Source: Billgrantia antri (lineage in GTDB: Bacteria; Pseudomonadota; Gammaproteobacteria; Pseudomonadales; Halomonadaceae). Taken from it: a stretch of 64,000 nt of DNA. Position 1 is the stretch's first letter. Every line of letters starts with the position of its first letter. The position numbers and the translations under genes were made by a program. The stretch covers positions 124,001 through 188,000 of the forward strand of contig NZ_JAHYCA010000008.1 in assembly GCF_019430905.1 (NCBI RefSeq), read 5' to 3'. Of this stretch, positions 25,999 through 34,355 are shown one piece after another. The notes under the pieces are model-generated. The model was given only the letters and a program-made list of their open reading frames with translations. It ran no database searches and was not told where the DNA came from.

Positions 25999-26517
25999 AT
26001 GACGGTACTTGCACGTTCCTGCCGCGGTATGCTCTCCACGCTCGTCGCCCTGCTGCCACTGGGGCTGGTCCAGGTCGGTCTGGCCGACGAGCATCGCATC
26101 ACCGGCGAGGGCATTGGTGCCTTCGTCGTCGAAGACGGCAAGGTCGATCCCGACACCTATGACGGATACATCGTCTATACCCGCTCCTGCATGGCCTGCC
26201 ATGGGCCGGATGGCCTGGGCTCCTCTTTCGCGCCCAACCTGATCCGCGCCGTGGAGCGGCGTGGCTGGGAGAATTTCGCCGGTACCATCGCCTCCGGGCG
26301 CGAGATCCAGCCTGGCCAGGTGATGCCTTCCTTCGCCGACGATCCCTACGTCATGGGCAACATACCCAAGATATTCAGCTATCTGCGTGCGCGCGGCGAA
26401 GGTGGCCTGGGGCGCGGTCGCCCGAAGATCATCGAGTCGATGCAGGAGCCGGACGCAGAACAAGGCGAGCAGGACGAGGACAAAGACGAGGCCGCCGAGG
26501 AAGCGAGCGCCGAGTAA
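25999..26517 (+). CDS. xoxG: Periplasmic cytochrome c, electron acceptor of the alcohol dehydrogenase (XoxG-like)
   Basis: 172 residues. Signal peptide ending near LVQVGLADE, one heme-binding CMACH site, and a likely axial Met in PGQVMPSF. The C-terminal tail is very acidic (about 20 Glu/Asp in the last 35 residues), which may dock to basic partners. ATG chosen at 25999 with AAGGAAG upstream; an in-frame start at 25918 would cross the hairpin and is rejected. It lies between xoxF and the xoxJ-like gene, the usual order in xox clusters. Confidence 0.85.
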   Translation: MTVLARSCRGMLSTLVALLPLGLVQVGLADEHRITGEGIGAFVVEDGKVDPDTYDGYIVYTRSCMACHGPDGLGSSFAPNLIRAVERRGWENFAGTIASGREIQPGQVMPSFADDPYVMGNIPKIFSYLRARGEGGLGRGRPKIIESMQEPDAEQGEQDEDKDEAAEEASAE

Positions 26518-26560
26518 ACGTTGCACCGTTCGCCATGTCGTTTCCGCCAGCGGAGGATGC

Positions 26561-27403
26561 ATGAGAGCAGCCTGTCGTCAGATAGTACGAGCCGTGACTC
26601 TGGCCCTGGGCCTGGTTCTCGCCTGTGGTGCATTTGCCGAACTCCCCGAGCGCCAGGAGCGCGAGGCCCTGCGGGTCTGCGCCGATGGCAACAATCTCCC
26701 TTTCAGCAACCAGGCCGGCGAAGGCTTCGAGAACCGTATCGCCGAGCTGATGGCAGAAGACCTGGGCGTACCGCTGACCTACGTGTGGGCGCCCCAGGTG
26801 ATGGGTTTCGTACGCAACACCCTGGAGCTGCGTGTCTGCGACGTGATGATCGGTACCGTGGCAGGCTACGATTTCGTACAGAATACCAACGCCTACTATC
26901 GTTCGGTCTATTCGCTGGTAGTGCCCGCAGATTCCGATCTCGCCGCTACCCGTCTAAGCGACCCTGCGTTCTCCGGCAGGCGCATCGGTGTGGTAGCGGA
27001 AACCCCGCCAATTGTGCCGCTGCGCCGCAGCGGGGCCCGCATAGAGGGCTATCCGCTGATGGTCGACACCCGGGTGCGTGCGCCGGTGCGTGACGCCATC
27101 GAGGACGTGGCCGCCGGCAACACGGAGGGGGCCGTGCTGTGGGGGCCATTGGCCGGTTATTACGCGGCACGCCAGGAACCCCCGCTGAAAGTCGTACCGC
27201 TAGTGAATGATGACACCGGGGCTCATCTCGATTACCGCATCACCATGGGAGTGCGCCACGGCGAGCCCCACTGGAAGGACTGGATCAACGACTTCATCGA
27301 CCGTCGCCAGGAGGAGATCGACGCGATCCTGGCCGATTACGACGTGCCGCTGCTTGACCGGCACGGCCAACTACTGGGAACGAGCGAGGGAGGCGACTCA
27401 TGA
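26561..27403 (+). CDS. xoxJ: Quinoprotein-associated periplasmic binding protein, XoxJ/MoxJ-like
   Basis: 280 residues. Signal peptide (MRAACRQIVRAVTLALGLVL), then an SBP_bac_3-like fold: LRVCADGNNLPFSNQAGEGFENRIAELMAEDLG at the start and VCDVMIGTVAGYDF in the first lobe. In XoxF and MxaF systems the J protein is thought to assist dehydrogenase activation or maturation. GGAGGATGC precedes the ATG at 26561. Its stop overlaps the next gene (ATGA). Confidence 0.85.
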   Translation: MRAACRQIVRAVTLALGLVLACGAFAELPERQEREALRVCADGNNLPFSNQAGEGFENRIAELMAEDLGVPLTYVWAPQVMGFVRNTLELRVCDVMIGTVAGYDFVQNTNAYYRSVYSLVVPADSDLAATRLSDPAFSGRRIGVVAETPPIVPLRRSGARIEGYPLMVDTRVRAPVRDAIEDVAAGNTEGAVLWGPLAGYYAARQEPPLKVVPLVNDDTGAHLDYRITMGVRHGEPHWKDWINDFIDRRQEEIDAILADYDVPLLDRHGQLLGTSEGGDS

Positions 27404-28047
27404 GCAGAGCGAGCCGACTTCCTGGGCGCATGCTCTTGCTGGGATTGTTGACGGGGCTGACGCTGGCCGGCGTGGCCCAGGTCGAGGCCCAGCGCGCCGC
27501 AGCGGGGCCGCCCGACTGGCCCTGCGTGCAACGCCTGATCCCCGAGCTGGCCTGGGGCACCATCTGGACAGGGCCACCGCTGGATGAGCTGGAACAGGCC
27601 TGGTGGGAGGACGAGGAGGTCGGTCGGGTGGTGCGCTTCGCCACCTCGCGTACGACCCCCAAGGAGCAGGCGCTGGAGTGGGTGAGAGCGTTCGTCGAGT
27701 CGGTGGACGAGGAAGACGCCGAGCAACGGCTGACCCTGCTCTTTTCCGGCTTGTTCGAGCTCACCGACCGTGAACGCAAGCGCACCATCGAGAGAATTCG
27801 CCAAGCCTCTCGCGCCCAATTGACACGCCTGGAGACGATTTCCGCCATGGTCGATGAGCTGGAGGAACGGCGCGCCGACGACGAGGCGGATGAGGCCGAG
27901 ATCGAGCGGCTCTCCGAGGCGCTGTTCTGGGAGCAGCGTACCTTCCAGCATCGCCAGCAGACGCTGCCGGCCATGTGCGACCAGCCCTACCTGTTGGAAG
28001 AGGAGCTGGCACGTATGGTACGGGTCATCATGGCGCGCATGCCGTGA
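27400..28047 (+). CDS. Secreted helical protein of unknown function in the quinoprotein cluster
   Basis: 215 residues. N-terminal signal peptide with cleavage near VEAQRAAAG, then an amphipathic, charged, helix-rich domain. Two cysteines (DWPCVQRLIPELAWG and MCDQPYLLEEEL) bracket the mature part and may form a disulfide. It overlaps xoxJ by four bases and so is translationally coupled to it. Genes of this kind accompany PQQ alcohol dehydrogenase/ABC clusters in other proteobacteria, but I know no function. Confidence 0.8.
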   Translation: MSRASRLPGRMLLLGLLTGLTLAGVAQVEAQRAAAGPPDWPCVQRLIPELAWGTIWTGPPLDELEQAWWEDEEVGRVVRFATSRTTPKEQALEWVRAFVESVDEEDAEQRLTLLFSGLFELTDRERKRTIERIRQASRAQLTRLETISAMVDELEERRADDEADEAEIERLSEALFWEQRTFQHRQQTLPAMCDQPYLLEEELARMVRVIMARMP

Positions 28048-28110
28048 GCGGGCTGTAGTGAAAGAGCCATAACGACAACAGCGGTGGCACAGGCTGCCTG
28101 AGGAGCACGC

Positions 28111-29322
28111 ATGAAAGCGCGACGGGGTCCCCTTCGCTGGCTGGCGACGGGCGGGCTGGCTCTTGGCCTGGGGTGGTCGGCGCTGCTGCCGGCCGAGACG
28201 CTGGAGCCCATTGTCGTGGGTTATCTGGGCATGGAGCGACCCGATGACCGGGAGCCGCTCTCGGTGCTCGACCCGGTACTCGATGACGAAGGGGTGCAGG
28301 GCGCCCGCCTGGGCATCAACGACAACAACGCCTCGGCGCAATTCCTCGGCCAGGAGTTCGTGCTCCACGAAGCGACGGTGGCTGAGGGGGGCGAAATTGA
28401 CGAGGCGCTGGAGGGGCTGGTCGAGCAGGGCGTGGAGTGGATCGTCAGCGACCTGCCCGCCGACGCGCTGCTGGAGGTCATGGCGCATCCCGACCTGGGT
28501 GCACGAATCGTGTTCAACGCACGGGCGCCGGACGATCCCCTGCGCAGCGAGGCATGCCATTCCCAGCTGTACCACACCACACCCAGCCGGCGCATGCTGG
28601 CCGACGCCCTGGCCCAGTTCCTCGGCTTCAAGCAGTGGAATCGCTGGGCGCTGGTCTACGGCAACACCGAGGAGGATCGCATCCTGGCCGATGTCCTGCG
28701 CGCCGCGGCCGAGCGCTACGGCCATCGCATCGTGGGCGACAAGCAGTGGCCTCACGATCCCATGGCACGCCGCGCCGAGGGCGGCTTTCACGCCATCCAG
28801 CGCGAGATCCCCGTGTTCGTCCAGGACCTTCCCGAGCACGACGTGCTGGTGATCGCCGACGAGACCGACTACTTCGGCGAATACTTCCCCTATCAGACCT
28901 GGGCGCCGCGCCCGGTGGTCGGCACCCAGGGGCTGATCGCCACGCCCTGGCACCGTGCGCATGAATCCTGGGGAGCGGTGCAGCTGCAGCGGCGCTTCGA
29001 AGAGCTGGCCGAGCGCTGGATGACGCCGCGGGATTTCGCCGCCTGGCTGGCGCTGCGTTCGCTGGGCGAGGCGGCCGCCAGAACCGGCTCGGTCGAGCGG
29101 GAAACGATTCTCGACTACATGCTGAGCGAGGAGTTCGAGCTTGCCGGCTACCTCGGCCTGCCGGTCAGCTATCGCGCCTGGAATCACCAGCTGCGCCAGC
29201 CGATCCTGGTCACCGGGCCACGCATGGTGGCTTCGGTATCGCCGCAGGAGGGCTATCTGCATCCACGCACGCCGCTCGACTCGCTGGGCGTCGACGAGGG
29301 GGAATCGACATGCCGTTTCTGA
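28111..29322 (+). CDS. ABC-transporter substrate-binding protein of PQQ-dependent alcohol catabolism
   Basis: 403 residues with an N-terminal signal peptide (ending near LLPAETLEP). The fold is that of Leu/Ile/Val-type periplasmic binding proteins: PIVVGYLGMERPDDREPLSVL, a lobe with GARLGINDNNASAQF, and RWALVYGNTEEDRIL. It belongs to the group found with PQQ alcohol dehydrogenases, the beta-propeller protein and an ABC exporter-like pair. The ligand is unknown. Its last 13 bases overlap the next gene. Confidence 0.82.
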   Translation: MKARRGPLRWLATGGLALGLGWSALLPAETLEPIVVGYLGMERPDDREPLSVLDPVLDDEGVQGARLGINDNNASAQFLGQEFVLHEATVAEGGEIDEALEGLVEQGVEWIVSDLPADALLEVMAHPDLGARIVFNARAPDDPLRSEACHSQLYHTTPSRRMLADALAQFLGFKQWNRWALVYGNTEEDRILADVLRAAAERYGHRIVGDKQWPHDPMARRAEGGFHAIQREIPVFVQDLPEHDVLVIADETDYFGEYFPYQTWAPRPVVGTQGLIATPWHRAHESWGAVQLQRRFEELAERWMTPRDFAAWLALRSLGEAAARTGSVERETILDYMLSEEFELAGYLGLPVSYRAWNHQLRQPILVTGPRMVASVSPQEGYLHPRTPLDSLGVDEGESTCRF

Positions 29323-30308
29323 GCCAGAGAAACATGACCGCGACCCTCAAGCGCGCCGTGCTGGGGCTGGTGCTGGGTACGCTGCCGCTGGCCGCCCAGG
29401 CCGAGCGAATCTTCGTCTCCAACGAGAAGGACAACACCGTGTCGGTGATCGACGGCACGAGCCTCGAGGCAGTGGAGACCATCGAGGTCGGTCGCCGCCC
29501 CCGTGCGATGGCCTTCAGCAGCGACGGCAGCGAGCTGTTCGTGGCGGTGGGCGACGACGAAGCCATCGACATTATCGACCTGGGGACGCTCAAGGTCGTG
29601 CGCAGCCAGTCCGCGGGCGACGATCCGGAGGTGATTCGCGTCGACCCCAACCGGCCCTACGTGTATATCTCCAACGAGGACGACAACATCGTCTCGGTGA
29701 TCGATTACGAGCGACGCACCCTGGTCGACGAGATCCCTGTGGGGGTCGAGCCGGAAGGGCTCGGCATCAGTCCCGACGGGCGCTGGCTGATCTCGACCAC
29801 CGAGACCTCGAACATGGCGCACATCATCGACCTCGAGGCCAGGGAGGCAGTACACCATCGCCTGGTGGGCGCGCGGCCACGGCATGCCGAATTCACCCAT
29901 GACGGCCGCAAGGCCTGGGTCTCGTCAGAAATTGCGGGCGTAGTCTCGATTCTCGACATGGTGGAAAGCTTCGACGTCGAGCACGTGATCCGCTTCGACG
30001 TACCCGGTGTGCCACGAGAGACCGTTCAGGCGGTCGGCGTCGCCCTGACCTCCGACGGGCGCTACGGCTTCGTCGCCCTGGGCCCTTCGAACCGGGTGGC
30101 GGTGATCGACCAGCAGAGCTACGAGGTGCTCGACTACATCCTGGTCGGCCAGCGGGTCTGGCACCTGGCGCTCAACGGCGACGAGAGCCGGCTCTACACC
30201 ACCAACGGGGTCAGCGGCGACGTGACCGTGATCGAGATCGACGGCCTGCGGGCGGTCAAGTCGATCCCGGTGGGGCGCTTTCCCTGGGGCGTGATCGTCC
30301 AGCCGTGA
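29310..30308 (+). CDS. PQQ-dependent catabolism-associated YVTN beta-propeller protein
   Basis: 332 residues, signal peptide (cleavage near PLAAQA). About seven repeats of the form IFVSNEKDNTVSVIDGTSLE, VYISNEDDNIVSVIDY and AWVSSEIAGVVSILD build a beta-propeller. Periplasmic; proposed roles in the family are scaffolding or ligand binding, not shown experimentally to my knowledge. Overlaps the preceding gene by 13 bases and the following ABC ATPase by four, so the set is tightly coupled. Confidence 0.88.
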   Translation: MPFLSQRNMTATLKRAVLGLVLGTLPLAAQAERIFVSNEKDNTVSVIDGTSLEAVETIEVGRRPRAMAFSSDGSELFVAVGDDEAIDIIDLGTLKVVRSQSAGDDPEVIRVDPNRPYVYISNEDDNIVSVIDYERRTLVDEIPVGVEPEGLGISPDGRWLISTTETSNMAHIIDLEAREAVHHRLVGARPRHAEFTHDGRKAWVSSEIAGVVSILDMVESFDVEHVIRFDVPGVPRETVQAVGVALTSDGRYGFVALGPSNRVAVIDQQSYEVLDYILVGQRVWHLALNGDESRLYTTNGVSGDVTVIEIDGLRAVKSIPVGRFPWGVIVQP

Positions 30309-31078
30309 GTGAGACGAGCGCCAACCGCGCGGGGCAGGCACTTGCCCTGGAGATCCGCCAGCTGAGCTTTGCCTACGTGGGCCGGCCGGTGCTCGACGAC
30401 GTGTCGCTGAGCGTGGCGGCGGGGGAGTTCGCCGTGCTGCTCGGCCCCAACGGTGCCGGCAAGACCACGCTGCTCTCGCTGGTCACCCGGCTGCACGATC
30501 GCCGGCGAGGCGAGATACGCATCGGCGGCTACGACGTGCGCCGTCAGGCGGTGCAGGCCCATGCCCGCATCGGCGTGGTGTTCCAGCAGCCGACTCTGGA
30601 TCTCGATCTCAGCGTGGCGCAGAACCTCGCCTATCACGGCGCGCTGCATGGCATGGGGTGGCGCGAGGCGAAGAGTCGGGCCCTGGTGCAGCTCGAGCGC
30701 GTGGGGCTCGCCGATCAGCGACGTACGCGGGTACGGCGCCTCTCCGGTGGCCAGCGGCGGCGGGTGGAAATCGCCCGTGGCTTGATGCACTCGCCGCGCC
30801 TGCTGCTGCTCGACGAGCCCACCGTAGGGCTCGATATCGCCTCGCGCCGCGAGCTGGTCGACCACGCCCACCGGCTATGCGCCGAGGAGGACGTGGCGGT
30901 GCTGTGGGCGACTCACCTGATCGACGAGGTGCGCGCCGCTGACCGGGTTCTGGTATTGCACCGCGGTCAACTGCTGGCCGACGAGCGTGCCGAGACGCTC
31001 ATCGCCCGACTCGGCGTCGACACGCTGAGCGAGGCGTTCGATCTCCTGGTCGGAACGCAGGAGGCCGCATGCGAGTGA
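30305..31078 (+). CDS. ABC transporter ATP-binding protein (PQQ alcohol catabolism set)
   Basis: 257 residues from a GTG start that overlaps the previous stop (GTGA). Walker A GPNGAGKTT, Q-loop FQQPTLDLDLSV, signature LSGGQRRRVEIA, Walker B LLLLDEPTVGLD, and switch His in ATHLIDEV. The family resembles exporter ATPases of the NodI/ABC-2 type, and its partner permease follows with a 10-base overlap. Confidence 0.92.
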   Translation: MSETSANRAGQALALEIRQLSFAYVGRPVLDDVSLSVAAGEFAVLLGPNGAGKTTLLSLVTRLHDRRRGEIRIGGYDVRRQAVQAHARIGVVFQQPTLDLDLSVAQNLAYHGALHGMGWREAKSRALVQLERVGLADQRRTRVRRLSGGQRRRVEIARGLMHSPRLLLLDEPTVGLDIASRRELVDHAHRLCAEEDVAVLWATHLIDEVRAADRVLVLHRGQLLADERAETLIARLGVDTLSEAFDLLVGTQEAACE

Positions 31079-31878
31079 TGCCCTGGCTGCACTGCCTGCG
31101 TGGCGTGGTGGGACGCGAGCTGCTGCGCTTCCTTCACCAGCGCAGCCGGTTTCTTGCCGCCCTGGTGCGACCCTTGGTGTGGCTGTTCGTCTTCGCCACT
31201 GGTTTTCGCATGGCGCTGGGGGTGGCCATGACCGAGCCCTACCAGACCTACATTCTTTACGAGGTCTACATTGTCCCGGGTCTGGTGGGCATGATCCAGC
31301 TGTTCAACGGTATGCAGAGCTCGCTGTCGATGGTCTATGACCGTGAGATGGGCAGCATGCGGGTACTGCTCGTCAGCCCCTTCCCGCGCTGGTACCTGCT
31401 GGTGTGCAAGCTGTTGGCCAGTACCCTGGTCTCGGTGGTGCAGGTCTACGTGTTCCTGGCCATCGCCTGGGCCTACGGTATCCAGGCGCCCCCGTTGGGC
31501 TATCTTTACGTGCTGCCGGCACTGCTGGTGACCGGCTGCATGGTCGGAGCGCTGGGGCTGCTGCTCTCCTCGTTCATTCGTCAGCTGGAGAACTTCGCCG
31601 GGGTGATGAACTTCGTCATCTTCCCGATGTTCTTCCTCTCCTCGGCGCTCTACCCGCTGTGGCGCATCCGCGAGGGCAGCTACCTGGTCTATCAGATCGC
31701 CGCGCTCAACCCCTTCACCCACGCCGTGGAGATGATCCGTTTCGCCATGTACCAGCGCTTCAACATCGAGGCGGTAGCGATCAGCGTGGCGGTGGCGGCG
31801 CTGCTGCTGGCGCTGGCGATCCTGGGCTATAACCCTTCCCGGGGCATGATGGCCCGCAAGGGCGGGGGTGGCGACTGA
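31069..31878 (+). CDS. ABC-2 type transporter permease (PQQ alcohol catabolism set)
   Basis: 269 residues with about six hydrophobic segments. NodJ/ABC-2-like landmarks include RPLVWLFVFATGFRMAL, the PGLVGMIQLFNGMQSS segment and FPMFFLSSALYPLW. With the ATPase before it, it probably exports or moves a compound linked to alcohol oxidation; possible cargo includes a metal-binding ligand, but that is inference. It is the last gene of the xoxF-to-permease run and converges on the cytochrome gene with a 3-base gap. Confidence 0.9.
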   Translation: MRVMPWLHCLRGVVGRELLRFLHQRSRFLAALVRPLVWLFVFATGFRMALGVAMTEPYQTYILYEVYIVPGLVGMIQLFNGMQSSLSMVYDREMGSMRVLLVSPFPRWYLLVCKLLASTLVSVVQVYVFLAIAWAYGIQAPPLGYLYVLPALLVTGCMVGALGLLLSSFIRQLENFAGVMNFVIFPMFFLSSALYPLWRIREGSYLVYQIAALNPFTHAVEMIRFAMYQRFNIEAVAISVAVAALLLALAILGYNPSRGMMARKGGGGD

Positions 31879-31881
31879 ACC

Positions 31882-32274
31882 TCAGGGCGCGGCGAGGCTT
31901 TCCAGGTAGTCAATGATATGCCTGCGCGTGCGCTCGTCCAGGCCCCACAGCACCATGCGGGTCCCGGGCAGAAAATCCTGAGGGCCGGCGAGGAAGGCGT
32001 CGAGGTTCTTGCGATTCCATGACAGGTCGGCTTGTTCCAGGACCGGTGAGTAGTCGAAGTCCTCGAGGCTGCCGGCCGGCCGACCGAACAGGCCATGCAG
32101 GCTGGGGCCGGCCAGGTGCCGGCCGGGGTCGATGCTGTGACAGCCGACGCACTGAGCGCGGAACGACCGCTCGCCCTCGGCGAATTCGTCAGCCAGGACC
32201 GTCAGCGGAGCGAGCAGGAGAGTGGCGAGCACCAGGCCGGCGATAAGGTGGCTGCTGTAGCGGTAGCGGGGCAT
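31882..32274 (-). CDS. Periplasmic class I cytochrome c
   Basis: 130 residues. Signal peptide (cleavage near VLADEFA), heme site CVGCH and axial Met in GTRMVLWG, the short mitochondrial-like cytochrome c fold. Start at 32274 overlaps the stop of the upstream small gene (TGATG), so the two are coupled. A second electron carrier beside the xoxG-like cytochrome; it could hand electrons to the terminal oxidase. Confidence 0.85.
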   Translation of the reverse strand: MPRYRYSSHLIAGLVLATLLLAPLTVLADEFAEGERSFRAQCVGCHSIDPGRHLAGPSLHGLFGRPAGSLEDFDYSPVLEQADLSWNRKNLDAFLAGPQDFLPGTRMVLWGLDERTRRHIIDYLESLAAP

Positions 32275-32636
32275 CAGAAACAGCGCAGGTTGGCGTCGGC
32301 CTGGGCCTGGCGCAGGGCGTCGACCTGGTCCTGCATGCCGCGCTCGGTGCGGAACAGTACGCCGAGTTCGCCGCGCTGATCCTGCATGCCCAGCACCGTC
32401 TCGACCTGCTCGTAAGTGTCGTAGCTGAGGTGCTCGGCGATCACGTCGATACTGCAGGCGCACTTCTGCATGGTCAGGTAGTCATTGCCGTTGGAGGCCA
32501 TGCAGCCCAGCACGTAGTCGACGCGTGCCTCGGTGGGGTAGTCGTTGGCCAGGCTCGTCGTGGCGAGAGAGAGCAGCAAGCAGGCGAGCGCCGTCTGGCA
32601 CAGCATGCCGGTTGCTGTCGTCCGAAGTCGAGGCAT
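32274..32636 (-). CDS. Small secreted Cys-containing protein of unknown function
   Basis: 120 residues from the ATG at 32636 (CGGAG upstream). Signal peptide (LACLLLSLATTSLAND), then conserved-looking cysteines at GCMASNG, QKCACSID and the C-terminal RCF, and a helical tail. Translationally coupled to the cytochrome c gene. The Cys-x-Cys pair could bind a metal or form disulfides, but no heme motif is present. I do not recognise the family with certainty; similar proteins occur near quinoprotein dehydrogenases. Confidence 0.7.
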   Translation of the reverse strand: MPRLRTTATGMLCQTALACLLLSLATTSLANDYPTEARVDYVLGCMASNGNDYLTMQKCACSIDVIAEHLSYDTYEQVETVLGMQDQRGELGVLFRTERGMQDQVDALRQAQADANLRCF

Positions 32637-32778
32637 TGTTATTGTCTCCGGAAGCATCAAGGCTGTATGGCTTCAAGGTATGGCAGTCGTACGGATTCTG
32701 CCACTACCGAGGCGTGCCTATCGGCATGATGGCGAGTGCCTATTGGGCCTGGCGGAAGCGCGACGGTAACATGTCTCG

Positions 32779-32846
32779 ATCGGCCTGAGCCGATTGTCTG
32801 CATCCCCTGCATGACATTTGCGGCCCGCCTCTCGGCGGGCTTTTTT
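32779..32846 (+). ncRNA. Candidate small RNA ending in an intrinsic terminator
   Basis: A plus-strand terminator here has no plus-strand gene before it. Upstream lie a possible promoter (TTGGGC 32743-32748, 18-base spacer, TAACAT 32767-32772), then a hairpin ATCGGC-CTGA-GCCGAT (32779-32794), a 28-base single-stranded stretch, and the terminator stem. Together this describes an RNA of about 68 bases. It could also be the tail of a longer transcript. Confidence 0.4.
32823..32846 (+). terminator. Intrinsic terminator with no obvious upstream gene on its strand
   Basis: GCCCGCC (32823-32829) and GGCGGGC (32834-32840) around TCTC, followed by six T (32841-32846). On the minus strand there is no T run, so it acts on plus-strand transcription only. 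Confidence 0.88.
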
Positions 32847-32872
32847 CCTCTACGGCGCGTGGGCAGAGCAGG

Positions 32873-33241
32873 TCAGCCCTTGCGCTCGTCGTCGCGTACT
32901 TCGTAGTCGCCCTCGAGCAATTCGTGCTCGCTGGAGTAGTGGCGCTCCTGATAGCGCGCTTCACGATAGTGATAGCCTCCGCCGGCATCCTTGGCCTGCT
33001 CGGCGCGGATTTGCTCGAGGCGCTTCTTCATGCGGTAGCGCACGATCGGTAGCATGGCCCAGCCGAGCAGCAGGAAGAACAGACCGAGTACGGTGCCCAC
33101 GATCAGCAGCAGGCCGAACAGCAGCCAGGTAACGATGAGCTTGAGCCCGCCCAAGGGGCCGCGAGGCGTCTGATGCGCCCGAGCGCGCCACTGTTGGGCG
33201 GCCTGCCAAGCGGCGTTGCGGCGGGGGTCGTTGTCGAACAT
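32873..33241 (-). CDS. Conserved hypothetical membrane protein with cytoplasmic charged tail
   Basis: 122 residues. A basic N-terminus is followed by two closely spaced hydrophobic segments (about residues 34-68: LIVTWLLFGLLLIVGTVLGL and the next 15), then a basic, Glu/Arg/Tyr-rich tail with RYRMKKRLEQIRAEQ. No enzyme motif. It lies between the candidate small RNA and azlD, oriented like azlD but separated by 80 bases. Function unknown. Confidence 0.7.
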   Translation of the reverse strand: MFDNDPRRNAAWQAAQQWRARAHQTPRGPLGGLKLIVTWLLFGLLLIVGTVLGLFFLLLGWAMLPIVRYRMKKRLEQIRAEQAKDAGGGYHYREARYQERHYSSEHELLEGDYEVRDDERKG

Positions 33242-33321
33242 GAGCGTCTCCGGTCAAGGACGCCGCGACGCGGCGTACGGAATGGCTGTCCCTTTGAGGC
33301 TGTGGGCCGAGGATCGTTCCC

Positions 33322-33633
33322 CTATGCGACCAGTCGCCACAGGGCGGCGGTGGCGATACCGGCGCTGATCGCCGCTAGCGTCTTGTGGCTGGCCAGCATC
33401 ACGGTGAGAGTGGCCAGCAGCGCCAGGCGCGCCCCCCAGTCGCCCTGTATCGCCATGGGCGTGATCACCGCGACCAGTACCGAGCCCGCCATGGCGTTGA
33501 TGAAGCGCTCCACTCTGGGGCCGATGGGGAGGCGCGACATTACGAACACGCCGCCGGCACGAGTCAGATAGGTAACCAGTGCCATCAGCAGGATGGCGAC
33601 GGCCGATCCCGCCAACGTCGAGGGCAGGCTCAT
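33322..33633 (-). CDS. azlD: AzlD-domain small membrane subunit of branched-chain amino acid exporter
   Basis: 103 residues with three to four hydrophobic segments, the size of AzlD/YgaH. TYLTRAGGVFVMSRLP and the NAMAGSVLVAVITPM helix are typical. It works with AzlC to export branched-chain amino acids or analogues. The start overlaps the azlC stop by four bases. Confidence 0.9.
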   Translation of the reverse strand: MSLPSTLAGSAVAILLMALVTYLTRAGGVFVMSRLPIGPRVERFINAMAGSVLVAVITPMAIQGDWGARLALLATLTVMLASHKTLAAISAGIATAALWRLVA

Positions 33634-34355
33634 GCGACGGCCTCCCGTTTTTTACGATCGGGCCACACCAGCAGGCCGGCCAGCCCGCCGGCCAGGGCGC
33701 CGACGATGACGTGGGAGTGGGGCGGTAGCCAGGCCATGGCGGCCAGCGCGGCCAGCGCCGCGGCCCCCCAGGGCACCAGCATCGACAGGTCACGCCGACC
33801 GCCCACCAGCATGGCCAGCAGGAAGCAGCCCATGATCACGTCGAGGCCGAAGCGTTCGGGCTCGGCGATGCCGCTGCCGAAGAGCACGCCGAGCAACGTG
33901 CCGGCAAGCCAGGTCAGCCACAGCGCGATGCCGCCTCCCACCAGCATACCGACATTGGTTTCGCCGCGCTGGTGATCGGCCACGGCCATGGCCCAGTTGG
34001 AGTCGCTCATCACCACCAGGCTGGCATAGCGCTGCTTCGGGGGAAGGTGTGCCAGCCAAGGCTGAATGGCGGCGCCCATCAGCAAGTGGCGGGCATTGAT
34101 GGCGAAGGTGGTGGCGATCAACGGCAGCAGCGGAATCTCGGGCCCCCACAGCTCGAGAGCGGCGAACTGCGAGGCGCCGGCGAAGACCAGCGCGCTCATC
34201 ATCATCGCCTCGAGCCCCGAGAGGCCGCGGGACAGCGCGGCCACACCGAAGGCCAGGCCGAAGACCACCACGAACAGCGACAGCGGCGCCATGCGACGCA
34301 CGCCAGTGAGGACGCCGGCCAGATCGAGCCGGGCACCCGGGCTGGTCTGGCTCAT
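33630..34355 (-). CDS. azlC: AzlC-family branched-chain amino acid permease
   Basis: 241 residues, polytopic. Signature GLAFGVAALSRGLSGLEAMMMSALVFAGASQFAALELW and NARHLLMGA are diagnostic of the AzlC/YgaZ family. ATG at 34355 overlaps the stop of the LLM oxidoreductase gene (ATGA). The set LLM-azlC-azlD forms one operon. A much longer in-frame extension into the LLM gene is rejected. Confidence 0.92.
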   Translation of the reverse strand: MSQTSPGARLDLAGVLTGVRRMAPLSLFVVVFGLAFGVAALSRGLSGLEAMMMSALVFAGASQFAALELWGPEIPLLPLIATTFAINARHLLMGAAIQPWLAHLPPKQRYASLVVMSDSNWAMAVADHQRGETNVGMLVGGGIALWLTWLAGTLLGVLFGSGIAEPERFGLDVIMGCFLLAMLVGGRRDLSMLVPWGAAALAALAAMAWLPPHSHVIVGALAGGLAGLLVWPDRKKREAVA

